From assembly GCA_021151625.1 (NCBI GenBank), contig JAGKWY010000097.1, positions 1 through 23,832 on the forward strand: DNA of 23,832 bases, written 5' to 3'. The translations under genes were made by a program, and so were the position numbers. Position 1 is the first letter of the stretch. Every line of letters starts with the position of its first letter. The notes under the pieces are model-generated. The model searched no databases. It was not told the DNA's origin and worked only from the letters and a program-made list of their open reading frames with translations. Below are positions 13,581-21,508 of the stretch, piece by piece. Origin of the DNA: Gammaproteobacteria bacterium (GTDB taxonomy: Bacteria; Pseudomonadota; Gammaproteobacteria; Pseudomonadales; Cellvibrionaceae).

Positions 13581-15293
13581 ATGAGCGACAATCATTCTCC
13601 GATTGCAAACAACGATACCAGTGAAGTAAAAACCAAGCCTTTGCATTTTATCCAGCAGATTATTCGCAAGGATCTGGAGCAGGGCATTCACACCCAAATA
13701 ATTACTCGTTTTCCGCCGGAACCAAATGGCTATTTGCATATAGGCCACGCAAAATCGATTTGCTTGAATTTTGGTATGGCTGAAGAGTTTGGTGGTGCGT
13801 GTAATCTGCGTTTCGACGATACCAATCCGGAAAAAGAAAACGAAGAGTTCGTCAACTCCATTATGGAGGACGTAAAGTGGCTTGGTTTTGATTGGGCAGG
13901 AAAAGTTAAATACACCTCGGATTATTTTGATCAGTTGCACGAGTGGGCGATTCATTTGATCAAAAATGGTTTGGCCTTTGTGTGTGATTTAAGCGCAGAG
14001 CAAATGCGCGAATACCGCGGCACCCTGGTAGAGACTGGAAAAAATAGCCCATATCGCGATCGCTCGGTTGAAGAGAATCTTGCGCTATTTGAAAAAATGC
14101 GCGCCGGTGAATTTGAAGAAGGTGCATGTTCGTTGCGTGCAAAAATTGATATGTCATCGCCCAATATTAATTTGCGCGATCCCATTATCTATCGCATCAA
14201 AAAAGCCCATCATCATCAAACTGGTGATAAATGGTGCATTTATCCTTCTTACGATTTTGCCCATGGCCAAAGTGATGCGATTGAAGGTATTACCCACTCG
14301 ATTTGTACCCTGGAATTTGAAGATCATAAGCCATTGTATGATTGGTTTATCCAGCATTTACCGGTACCTGCTGTACCACGCCAATATGAATTTGCGCGTT
14401 TAAATATTAATTATGCAGTCACCAGTAAGCGCAAATTAAAACAACTGGTTGATGAAGGTCATGTCGATGGCTGGAATGATCCGCGTATGCCGACGATTTC
14501 CGGTATGCGTCGTCGCGGTTTTACACCAGCATCGTTGCGTAATTTTTGCGAGCGAATAGGTGTGACTCGTTCAGACGGCGTGGTTGATGTAGGTATGCTG
14601 GAGTTTTGTGTGCGTGATGATTTGGATAAAAACGCACCACGTGCAATGTGCGTATTGCGCCCATTGCAAGTGACACTGACAAATTATCCAGCAGATAAAG
14701 TAGAAACACTCACCGCTCACAATCACCCTAATCGTGATGATCTGGGTGATCGTACCATCCCGTTTACCCAAACTCTTTTTATTGAGCAGGAAGATTTCCG
14801 CGAGGAAGCCAATAAAAAATACAAACGTTTGGTATTGGGTAAACGCGTACGTTTGCGCGGTGCTTATGTGATTGAAGCCGATGAGGCAATTAAAGACGCT
14901 GCGGGAAATATTATTGAAATTCGCGCACGTATTGTTGAGGGAACTCTGGGTAAAGATCCGGAAGACGGCGTAAAGCCCAAAGGCGTTATTCACTGGGTTT
15001 CAGCCACACAAAACCTGGATTGTGAAGTGCGTTTGTATGATCGTTTGTTTAACGATGAAGCACCTGATGCGGGCGGTAAAAATTTCCTGGATGCAATGAA
15101 TCCAAATAACCTGGATATTTTGCAAGGCTGTAAAGCAGAGGTTAGCCTGGGGAAAGCTACCGTTGGAAATAGCTTCCAGTTTGAACGTCAGGGCTATTTT
15201 TGTTTGGACAGTAAATATAGCACTGCGGATAAGCCGGTATTCAACCGCACTATCAGTTTGAAAGACAGCTTCGGCAAAGAAGAGCAGGAATAA
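13581..15293 (+). CDS. glnS: Glutamine--tRNA ligase
   Basis: Charges tRNA-Gln with glutamine. This is a class I synthetase with RFPPEPNGYLHIGHAKS carrying HIGH at 53-56 and the KMSKS equivalent VTSKRKL near 280. The tRNA-reading segments HHHQTGDKWCIYPSYDFAHG and SDAIEGITHSICTLEFEDH match bacterial GlnRS throughout. The anticodon-binding beta-barrel fills the C-terminal 220 residues or so (APRAMCVLRPLQV, RLRGAYVIEADEAIKDAAG, GVIHWVSA). Length is 570 residues. ATG 13581 was chosen because the following residues align with known starts; the frame is open back to GTG 13455, but that extension has no family likeness. The 162 bases before it hold only a weak promoter-like pair and a 6-bp stem GCGACC/GGTCGC (13515-13543). 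cysS begins one base after the stop. Confidence 0.97.
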   Translation: MSDNHSPIANNDTSEVKTKPLHFIQQIIRKDLEQGIHTQIITRFPPEPNGYLHIGHAKSICLNFGMAEEFGGACNLRFDDTNPEKENEEFVNSIMEDVKWLGFDWAGKVKYTSDYFDQLHEWAIHLIKNGLAFVCDLSAEQMREYRGTLVETGKNSPYRDRSVEENLALFEKMRAGEFEEGACSLRAKIDMSSPNINLRDPIIYRIKKAHHHQTGDKWCIYPSYDFAHGQSDAIEGITHSICTLEFEDHKPLYDWFIQHLPVPAVPRQYEFARLNINYAVTSKRKLKQLVDEGHVDGWNDPRMPTISGMRRRGFTPASLRNFCERIGVTRSDGVVDVGMLEFCVRDDLDKNAPRAMCVLRPLQVTLTNYPADKVETLTAHNHPNRDDLGDRTIPFTQTLFIEQEDFREEANKKYKRLVLGKRVRLRGAYVIEADEAIKDAAGNIIEIRARIVEGTLGKDPEDGVKPKGVIHWVSATQNLDCEVRLYDRLFNDEAPDAGGKNFLDAMNPNNLDILQGCKAEVSLGKATVGNSFQFERQGYFCLDSKYSTADKPVFNRTISLKDSFGKEEQE

Positions 15294-15294
15294 T

Positions 15295-16692
15295 ATGCTG
15301 CAGATATACAATACTCTTACGCGCCAAAAAGAAATTTTTAAACCGCTAAAACCGAACAAGATTTCTATGTATGTTTGCGGTATTACGGTTTACGACTATT
15401 GCCATATTGGGCATGCGCGCGTGTTAGTCGCATTCGATGTAATTACCAAATTCCTGCGCAGTCAGGGTTGGGATGTTACCTATGTGCGTAATATCACTGA
15501 TATTGATGATAAAATTATCAGGCGCGCCAATGAAAATGGTGAGGAATACACCGAGCTGACCAAGCGTTTTATCGACTATATGCATGAAGATGAAACTCGT
15601 TTGGGGATTGCTCGCCCGGATATCGAGCCGCGTGCAACTGCTTATATTGATCAGATTGTCGATATGAACAAAACGTTGATCGATAAAGGTTATGCCTATG
15701 CAGCCAGCAATGGTGATGTTTACTATCGCGTAACGCGTTTTGCGGATTACGGCAAACTTACCAATAAAAATGTTGATGAATTATTGGTTGGTGCGCGTAT
15801 TGAGGTAGATGAAATTAAAGAAGACCCACGCGACTTTGTTTTATGGAAAGGTGCAAAAGCCGGAGAGCCAGCGTGGAAGTCTCCCTGGGGGAATGGTCGC
15901 CCTGGTTGGCATATTGAATGCTCCGCCATGAGTAAGCATTGCTGCGGAGAAACCTTTGATATCCATGGCGGCGGTCCGGATCTGCCATTCCCGCATCATG
16001 AAAATGAAATTGCTCAGAGTGAAGCAGCCAATAGTTGCAAATATGTAAACTATTGGATGCATGCCGGTGCCGTGCGTGTTGATGGTGAAAAAATGTCGAA
16101 ATCGCTTGGCAATTTTTTCACTATTCGCGACGTATTGGAAAAATATCACCCGGAAGTTGTTCGCTTTTTACTGGTTAGCAGTCATTACCGCAGCCCAATC
16201 AATTATGCTGAGGATAATTTAGTTGAAGCGCGTACAGGTTTGGATCGCTTCTATGGCGCCTTGCGCGACTATGCTGATGTGGCTCCAACCCCTTTGGCTG
16301 ACTTGGCGGAAAGTGCTTATTACAAGGCATTTGTTGAAGCCATGAATGATGATTTCAATACGCGTGTAGCTTTAGCGGGTATGTACGATTTGGTCCGCGA
16401 TTTAAATAATGCCAGCAAATCAGACCCGGCATTAGCTGTGCGTTTGGCGGGCGAATTAAAAGCCCTGGGAAATATTCTGGGAGTCCTTCAGGAGCAACCG
16501 ACTGTGTTTTTGCAGGCGGGTAGTAGTGATCAGATTTCGGCAGAAGAAGTTGAGCAATTAATTGCTGAGCGTATTCAAGCTAAAAAAGACAAAAACTACG
16601 CCCGTGCTGATGAGATTCGCAAGCATTTAACGGCAAGTAAAATTTTGATTGAAGATGTGAAAGATGGCGTTACACAGTGGCGTCGCGAGTAA
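15295..16692 (+). CDS. cysS: Cysteine--tRNA ligase
   Basis: Charges tRNA-Cys. The zinc-binding residues Cys28 (MYVCGITVYDY), Cys209 (GWHIECSAM) and the HHENE motif (PFPHHENEIAQSEA) are intact, as are HIGH at 37-40 (CHIGHARV) and KMSKS at 266-270. These positions are the same as in E. coli CysRS. The DALR and C-terminal tRNA-binding region (NYARADEIRKHLTASKI) is complete. Length is 465 residues. The start is one base after the glnS stop (TAATATG), with AGGA just upstream inside glnS, so translation is coupled. The glnS-cysS pairing is also found in Pseudomonas. Confidence 0.98.
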   Translation: MLQIYNTLTRQKEIFKPLKPNKISMYVCGITVYDYCHIGHARVLVAFDVITKFLRSQGWDVTYVRNITDIDDKIIRRANENGEEYTELTKRFIDYMHEDETRLGIARPDIEPRATAYIDQIVDMNKTLIDKGYAYAASNGDVYYRVTRFADYGKLTNKNVDELLVGARIEVDEIKEDPRDFVLWKGAKAGEPAWKSPWGNGRPGWHIECSAMSKHCCGETFDIHGGGPDLPFPHHENEIAQSEAANSCKYVNYWMHAGAVRVDGEKMSKSLGNFFTIRDVLEKYHPEVVRFLLVSSHYRSPINYAEDNLVEARTGLDRFYGALRDYADVAPTPLADLAESAYYKAFVEAMNDDFNTRVALAGMYDLVRDLNNASKSDPALAVRLAGELKALGNILGVLQEQPTVFLQAGSSDQISAEEVEQLIAERIQAKKDKNYARADEIRKHLTASKILIEDVKDGVTQWRRE

Positions 16693-16695
16693 GTT

Positions 16696-16896
16696 ATGAA
16701 AGAACAATTGTTTAGCGAGTACGCGCTGCATTGGGCGGGCGGGTTTATGCTGATCTATGTATTGGCGCAGTTACTAGTGTCAAAGCATTCCCGCTTTCAA
16801 TTTTTCTCACCCATTCAAAAAAGTGTAGCGGTCAAAGTGATTGCCTTGAGCGGGTTTGTTATTGCCTACCTTGTTGTAAAGTTACTGGTTAGTTAA
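16696..16896 (+). CDS. Small two-helix membrane protein, function unknown
   Basis: 66 residues with two hydrophobic stretches, GGFMLIYVLAQLLV (about 15-28) and VIALSGFVIAYLVVKLLV (about 47-64), separated by a basic loop (SKHSRFQFFSPIQKS). This suggests a small inner-membrane hairpin protein. I do not recognise a family. It begins 3 bases after the cysS stop, and its own stop TAA shares an A with the ATG of the next gene (TAATG), which argues that it is a real translated gene of the glnS-cysS operon. No strong Shine-Dalgarno sequence is present, as expected for re-initiation. Confidence 0.7.
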   Translation: MKEQLFSEYALHWAGGFMLIYVLAQLLVSKHSRFQFFSPIQKSVAVKVIALSGFVIAYLVVKLLVS

Positions 16897-17744
16897 TGAT
16901 GCAAATACCGTCTTATCTTAGAGCGGCAGCCGCTGATATACGCCTGGCTTTTTTTGATATAGACGGCACCTTGCTGGATTCACAGGGGCAGATCAAACAG
17001 GAGTTATATACTGCTATAGGTCTGCTAAAGCAGCGAGGAATTAGATCGGCGATTGCTTCTGGTCGCCCCTATTTTGCAGCAAAGTATTTAATCGATGAGC
17101 TGGGGATTAATGATGCCGGCATGTTTTATACCGGCGCGCATTTATTTGACCCGCTCAAACAGCAAACCTTGTGTGAAACTCTATTGACCAAGGATTCAGC
17201 GTTGGCTGTCGTTAAGGCGGCCAGTGAGCTCAGCTTGTATGCCGAAGTTTATACGGCGGACGCTTTTTATGTGGCCGATGTTGTACCTGTCACAGAAGTT
17301 CACGCACGGCACTTGCGAGTGCAGCCCATACAAGCTGATTTAATATCTATTATTCAAACGCAGCCTGTTTCAAAGTTGTTGTTGGGTGTAAACCGGGTAG
17401 AGCAGGGCGATTTGCTACCATTGCTGGAGCAACGCTTTCCTCAAGAGATTTTTGCGCGGGCTTATCTATCGGCTTATCCAGACTGGCAGTTTGCCAGTGT
17501 GATTTCCGGTCAGGCAACAAAACAAAGTGCATTCCAGACTTTGCTTGCGCATCACCAATTAGAAGCGCATCAGGTTATTGCATTTGGGGATGCGGAATCT
17601 GATATGGATTTTTTGCGTATGGCGGGTATTGGTGTCGCTATGGGGAATGCAAATAAAAATGTACAGGCTTCCGCCAATTGGGTAACTAAAACCGCTGATG
17701 AGGCGGGTGTTGCTTTTGCAATCCATCAATTATTCGGCAATTAA
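16896..17744 (+). CDS. Cof-type HAD-IIB phosphatase
   Basis: Predicted sugar-phosphate or nucleotide phosphatase of the Cof/YbhA type. Motif I is LAFFDIDGTLLDS (about 17-29), motif II IASGRP, motif III the Lys in SGQATKQSAF, and motif IV FGDAESDMDFLRMAGIGVAMGNA, the hallmark GDxxND-like end of this subfamily. A large C2-type cap lies between motifs II and III. Length is 282 residues, normal. The ATG overlaps the stop of the small membrane protein upstream by one base; a second ATG follows immediately (16899). The substrate cannot be assigned from sequence, as members of this family are promiscuous. Confidence 0.88.
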   Translation: MMQIPSYLRAAAADIRLAFFDIDGTLLDSQGQIKQELYTAIGLLKQRGIRSAIASGRPYFAAKYLIDELGINDAGMFYTGAHLFDPLKQQTLCETLLTKDSALAVVKAASELSLYAEVYTADAFYVADVVPVTEVHARHLRVQPIQADLISIIQTQPVSKLLLGVNRVEQGDLLPLLEQRFPQEIFARAYLSAYPDWQFASVISGQATKQSAFQTLLAHHQLEAHQVIAFGDAESDMDFLRMAGIGVAMGNANKNVQASANWVTKTADEAGVAFAIHQLFGN

Positions 17745-17747
17745 TTT

Positions 17748-17996
17748 ATGATTTTGCGCAGACTTTTACGGCACCGCGGCCTTGGTATTAATTTATTGGC
17801 GGGCTTTTGTTTTTTGATGCTGGCTGTTTATGGTTGGGGCTTAAGCTGGGAAGAAATGGGTGGGTATCTTTTAGTGCTGCTGGTTTTTCTGGGAGGATTA
17901 ATCGGTATGGCCGCAGTTCTGGGGTGGCTGCTGAATAAAGCCAAGCGTCGTAACAAAAGTACTCAGCATTCTGATCAGGATAAGCCTCAGGATTGA
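17748..17996 (+). CDS. Small membrane protein, function unknown
   Basis: 82 residues: a basic start (MILRRLLRHRG), two hydrophobic segments (INLLAGFCFLMLAVYGWGL, about 14-32, and LLVLLVFLGGLIGMAAVLGWLL, about 41-62), then a basic and polar tail (NKAKRRNKSTQHSDQDKPQD). By the positive-inside rule both ends should face the cytoplasm. No family is recognised. It starts 3 bases after the HAD gene and closes the glnS-cysS run. Its stop lies 3 bases from the stop of the convergent ypjD, with no terminator between. Confidence 0.7.
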   Translation: MILRRLLRHRGLGINLLAGFCFLMLAVYGWGLSWEEMGGYLLVLLVFLGGLIGMAAVLGWLLNKAKRRNKSTQHSDQDKPQD

Positions 17997-17999
17997 GGC

Positions 18000-18800
18000 T
18001 TAAACTCTATTTAATACAATCTCCAGCACCAGCTTGCTGCCAAAATAGGCAAGCATTAAACACACAAACCCTGCTAGCGCCCAGCGAATTGCTTTTGTTC
18101 CCCTCCAGCCCATCTGGCTTCTTCCCCACAATAAAAGTGCATAGATAAACCAGGCAATCAGTGCGAAAACTGTTTTGTGTACCAAATGTTGTGCAAACAT
18201 GTCTTCCAGAAAATAAAAGCCAGATGCAATAGCGAGGCTCAACAAAATCTCGCCTACCCATAAAAACTCAAACAACAATGATTCCATGGTTTGTAGCGGG
18301 GGCAAAAGCTTGCTGTTGGCGAGCAGGCTTTTATTCTTTAGTGCACGGTTTTGATAGGCGAGTAACAATGCTTGCAAACTGGCAATAGTTAATAGGCTGT
18401 AAGCGAGCAGTGATAAGATAACGTGAACTGCAATGGTGTATTCCAGCGGGTGTTGCCACTCGGGGTTATTGCCGAGGATCGCACCCAAAACAGATACTGC
18501 CGATAGCGGGAACAATAAAAGAAACAGGTTGTGCAATTCTTTTTTGAGGCTACTTATTAGCACTAGTGCATTAACTACCCAAAAAATCAGCGATGAAATT
18601 GAAAACAAGCTGAATAATAATTGGCCATCTTTAAAGCTCAATCCATAGATTCCCGCTCCATGAACAACCAGAGCCAGCATGGCTACTGCACGCAACTGGG
18701 GTGATTGCAAGGATTTATGCCGCCCGAATTGCTGCCCGAAATAAATCGCAGCAGCTGTATAGATAAGCAGAGCAATGAGGTTGGCGCTTAGTGTCATCAT
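18000..18800 (-). CDS. ypjD: YpjD, CcsA-family integral membrane protein
   Basis: Polytopic inner-membrane protein of the cytochrome c assembly (CcsA/CcmC) superfamily with about eight hydrophobic helices. The C-terminal half follows E. coli YpjD closely: LPPLQTMESLLFEFLWVG, SGFYFLEDMF, HKTVFALIAWFIYALLLWG, MGWRGTKAIRW and LAYFGSKLVLEIVL. ATG 18800 gives 266 residues, near the usual 260-270; a TTG-start extension to 18845 (281 residues) is possible. AAGGA lies about 17 bases upstream of ATG 18800, which is too far to settle the start. It is divergent from ffh, the common gammaproteobacterial arrangement. Its exact role is not established; heme or cytochrome handling is suggested only by the superfamily. 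Confidence 0.9.
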   Translation of the reverse strand: MMTLSANLIALLIYTAAAIYFGQQFGRHKSLQSPQLRAVAMLALVVHGAGIYGLSFKDGQLLFSLFSISSLIFWVVNALVLISSLKKELHNLFLLLFPLSAVSVLGAILGNNPEWQHPLEYTIAVHVILSLLAYSLLTIASLQALLLAYQNRALKNKSLLANSKLLPPLQTMESLLFEFLWVGEILLSLAIASGFYFLEDMFAQHLVHKTVFALIAWFIYALLLWGRSQMGWRGTKAIRWALAGFVCLMLAYFGSKLVLEIVLNRV

Positions 18801-18958
18801 GCTGGTAAAAAGAATCCTTGAGTGGTTTTTCAGAGGCGAAACCAAGGTCGCAAGTGTGTCATAAGGTCATCCCAAAGAGAAGATTAAATGAGAAATGGCC
18901 TTATTAAGTGAGGCAGGGATAATGCCTGCAAATACACCTTTTTGGGCCGCTTTGGGGG

Positions 18959-18964
18959 TATAAT
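18959..18964 (+). promoter_or_regulatory. -10 box of the ffh promoter
   Basis: A perfect TATAAT stands about 85 bases before ffh, within GGGGGTATAATCGCC. The expected -35 region 17-18 bases upstream (ACACCT/ACCTTT) is poor and there is no TGn extension, so an activator or an unusual -35 would be needed. It is the best candidate in the ypjD/ffh spacer. No comparable signal for ypjD was found on the other strand. Confidence 0.5.
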
Positions 18965-19048
18965 CGCCACCACTTTATCTGGGATCACCAATGGGCGCAG
19001 GCGTTCAGGCGAGGTGGTCGACTTTTTAACCGATGTTTGAGACAGATC

Positions 19049-20437
19049 ATGTTTGAGAACCTAACAGACCGTTTATCCCATACCCTGCGTTCCATCACTG
19101 GCAAAGCGCGCCTGAGTGAAGACAACATTAAAGATGCCTTGCGTGATGTACGCAAGGCATTGTTGGAAGCAGATGTGGCTTTGCCGGTGGTTAAGGCATT
19201 TATTGATCAGGTGCGCAGTCGCGCGCTGGGTCAGCAAATTAGTAAGGCATTAAACCCGGGGCAGCAATTTATCAAAATTGTTGAGGCGGAATTGGTTGCC
19301 ACTATGGGGCAAGCTAATGAGTCACTGAACCTTGCACAACAACCACCAGCGATTGTTTTGATGGCGGGTTTGCAAGGTGCGGGTAAAACAACGTCGGTGG
19401 CAAAACTGGCGCGCTTTCTGAAAGAGCGTGAAAAGAAAAAAGTGTTGGTTGTGAGTGCGGACATTTATCGTCCGGCGGCAATTCAACAGTTGCAAACGCT
19501 GGCTGGTGAAGTGGGCGTGGAGTTTTTTCCTTCATCAAGTGACCAGAAGCCTTTAAACATTGCACGCAGTGCAATTGATCATGCTAAAAAACAATTTTTC
19601 GATGTCTTGATTGTAGATACCGCTGGCCGTCTGCATGTCGATGAAGAATTGATGACAGAAATTAAAGAGCTGCACGCTGCCATCAATCCGATAGAAACCC
19701 TGTTTGTTATTGATGCGATGATTGGCCAGGATGCGGTTAATACTGCCAAGGCATTTAATGATGCGCTGCCGTTAACTGGTGTGATTCTTACCAAAGCAGA
19801 TGGTGATGCGCGCGGTGGTGCGGCACTTTCAGTGCGTCACATTACTGGCAAGCCAATTAAGTTTTTGGGAATGGGCGAGAAGGTTGATGCTCTCGAACCT
19901 TTCCATCCTGATCGTATCGCTTCCCGTATTCTTGGCATGGGTGACGTGCTCTCATTGATTGAGCAGGTTGAGCGCAATGTCGATAAAGAAAAAGCAGAGA
20001 AATTAATTAAGAAGGTTACGAAAGGTCAAAAGTTTGATCTTGAAGATTTGCGCGATCAATTGCAGCAAATGCAAAACATGGGGGGGTTAACCTCTATGTT
20101 GGATAAGTTGCCTGGCTTGGGTAACGTGGCACAGATGGCGCAGTCGGCCAATGTGAACAAGCAATTTAAGCAAATGGAAGCAATCATTAATTCTATGACG
20201 CCTGAAGAGCGTCGCAATCCAGACGATTTAAGTGGTTCACGTAAGCGTCGTATTACAATGGGTTCCGGTACGCAGATCCAGGATTTGAATCGCTTATTAA
20301 AGCAGTACAAACAAATGGCCAAAATGATGGGCAAAATGAAAGGCGGTGGCATGCAGAAAATGATGCGTGGACTGGGTGGAATGATGCCCGGTGGAATGCC
20401 CCCTGGCGGTGCCTTGCCGCCCGGTTTTAAGAAGTAA
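19049..20437 (+). CDS. ffh: Signal recognition particle protein Ffh
   Basis: GTPase that binds 4.5S RNA and signal sequences of nascent membrane proteins and delivers them to FtsY. An N domain (MFENLTDRLSHTLRSITGKA...ALLEADVALPVV) leads into the G domain: P-loop GLQGAGKTT at 107-115, DTAGR at 190-194 and TKADGDARGG from 248. The C-terminal M domain has the RNA-binding SGSRKRRITMGSGT motif and a Met/Gly-rich finger and tail (KMMGKMKGGGMQKMMRGLGG, ending PPGGALPPGFKK). ATG 19049 matches the E. coli start; TTG 19037 upstream is not needed. Length is 462 residues. It is followed at once by a strong terminator; rpsP-rimM-trmD-rplS, often next to ffh, are not here. Confidence 0.98.
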   Translation: MFENLTDRLSHTLRSITGKARLSEDNIKDALRDVRKALLEADVALPVVKAFIDQVRSRALGQQISKALNPGQQFIKIVEAELVATMGQANESLNLAQQPPAIVLMAGLQGAGKTTSVAKLARFLKEREKKKVLVVSADIYRPAAIQQLQTLAGEVGVEFFPSSSDQKPLNIARSAIDHAKKQFFDVLIVDTAGRLHVDEELMTEIKELHAAINPIETLFVIDAMIGQDAVNTAKAFNDALPLTGVILTKADGDARGGAALSVRHITGKPIKFLGMGEKVDALEPFHPDRIASRILGMGDVLSLIEQVERNVDKEKAEKLIKKVTKGQKFDLEDLRDQLQQMQNMGGLTSMLDKLPGLGNVAQMAQSANVNKQFKQMEAIINSMTPEERRNPDDLSGSRKRRITMGSGTQIQDLNRLLKQYKQMAKMMGKMKGGGMQKMMRGLGGMMPGGMPPGGALPPGFKK

Positions 20438-20471
20438 CATAAAAAAGCCCGCAAATGCGGGCTTTTTTATG
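20438..20471. terminator. Bidirectional Rho-independent terminator after ffh
   Basis: A long perfect stem joins CATAAAAAAGCCCGC (20438-20452) and GCGGGCTTTTTTATG (20457-20471) around the loop AAAT. T runs on both strands allow it to end ffh on the plus strand and the yjbQ transcript, about 100 bases away, on the minus strand. No other terminator is seen after yjbQ. Confidence 0.95.
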
Positions 20472-20567
20472 TTTTTGTTTTGCATAAACAATTCAAATGT
20501 TAACGCTATCCAGTTAAAGCTTGGATGTGCCTATTTGCCACATTTGTATTATCGTTTGTTGTGAGCA

Positions 20568-20993
20568 TTAGCTAGCTTGCCCCTGTAGGGTTAACACCAG
20601 GGTACGGTTGCCACCATGATTACGGTGCTCGCACAAATAGATTCCTTGCCAGATCCCAAGATTTAGCCGCCCTTGTGTAACCGGAATGTTCAGGCTTGCG
20701 CCTAATAAACTGCTTTTTAGATGTGCAGGCAAATCATCACTGCCTTCATCATTGTGTAAGTAGTAAGGTTGATCTTCCGGGACTGCGCGATTGAAAAAGC
20801 TTTCAAAATCTTTGCGAACGGTAGGGTCTGCATTTTCGTTAATGGTGAGTGATGCAGATGTATGTTTGATCAAGATATTCAATAAGCCAATGCCCACTTG
20901 TTTCAATTCAGGGATTGCGCCAAGTATTTCATTGGTGACTAAATGAAAGCCACGACGATAAGCGGGTAATTGAATTTCTTTTTGTATCCACAT
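20568..20993 (-). CDS. yjbQ: YjbQ/UPF0047 family protein
   Basis: Small cytoplasmic protein of the YjbQ family (secondary thiamine-phosphate synthase enzyme in databases). Its true cell role is poorly known, though E. coli YjbQ has weak thiamine phosphate synthase activity. The sequence matches E. coli YjbQ along its length: MWIQKEIQLPAYRRGFHLVT, LIKHTSASLTINENADPTVR, YLHNDEGSDDLPAHLKSSLLG and GIWQGIYLCEHRNHGGNR, including the conserved His and acidic residues of the metal site. ATG 20993 gives 141 residues; the frame is open further upstream but that part overlaps hopJ in another phase and shows no likeness. It starts 16 bases after the hopJ stop, so the two form a pair. Confidence 0.93.
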   Translation of the reverse strand: MWIQKEIQLPAYRRGFHLVTNEILGAIPELKQVGIGLLNILIKHTSASLTINENADPTVRKDFESFFNRAVPEDQPYYLHNDEGSDDLPAHLKSSLLGASLNIPVTQGRLNLGIWQGIYLCEHRNHGGNRTLVLTLQGQAS

Positions 20994-21009
20994 GAGATTT
21001 TGCCTGGAT

Positions 21010-21354
21010 TTATTTGGGAGAGAGTGCTGCACCGTTAAAGCTAATCCCTTGCCAGCCATATTTAATAAAGTTGCGAATGTTTTGATGATCCGTGGCGGTA
21101 GGGTGTTGCAATACATCAATACGGTAATAGTCGCCAAAACAATGCAGTGTTTGCTCTTGGGTAAAGCCCTGTGCTTGGGCGAATGAAAAGAGCTTGCATG
21201 AACCAGAGTTTTGCCCGGCTTCATTTTTCAGTTCGCCATTCTGAAATTCAGTCGGGACAAAATTATAGTTCGCCTCAATAACGGCGATAGTTTCTTTAAA
21301 GTCGATAATATTTGGGGATTTGTTTAGTTTGGCAATAAATTCTTCGATGGTCAT
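21010..21354 (-). CDS. HopJ-domain protein
   Basis: 114 residues with the pattern of the HopJ family (Pfam HopJ type III effector protein): PTEFQNGELKNEAGQNSGSCKLFSFAQ, QTLHCFGDYYRIDVLQHP and HQNIRNFIKYGWQGISFNGAAL. The name comes from a Pseudomonas syringae screen. The family is widespread in environmental gammaproteobacteria that lack type III secretion, and no secretion gene is near, so an effector role should not be assumed. The ATG start is preceded by GGGA at about 5 bases. It shares a transcript with yjbQ. Confidence 0.85.
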   Translation of the reverse strand: MTIEEFIAKLNKSPNIIDFKETIAVIEANYNFVPTEFQNGELKNEAGQNSGSCKLFSFAQAQGFTQEQTLHCFGDYYRIDVLQHPTATDHQNIRNFIKYGWQGISFNGAALSPK

Positions 21355-21508
21355 GGTGGTCCCGTAAATCTTGATAATAAAGTTGTAAATCCAGATGGCA
21401 TTTTAACCTGCCCTTAACAAAAATAATAACAGCTGAGCATTATCTTATGGTTGTGCCAGTCTATTTGCGCTATGGTTGTTATTATTCTGCCTTGAAGTAG
21501 TGGTTGTT

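Noticed and set aside
20994..21224. 77-residue N-terminal extension of YjbQ
   Set aside because: It overlaps hopJ in another phase. The YjbQ family begins at MWIQK, which corresponds to ATG 20993.
21010..21354. HopJ gene as evidence for a type III secretion or pathogenicity island
   Set aside because: The family is widespread in non-pathogens, no secretion gene is near, and base composition does not differ from its neighbours.
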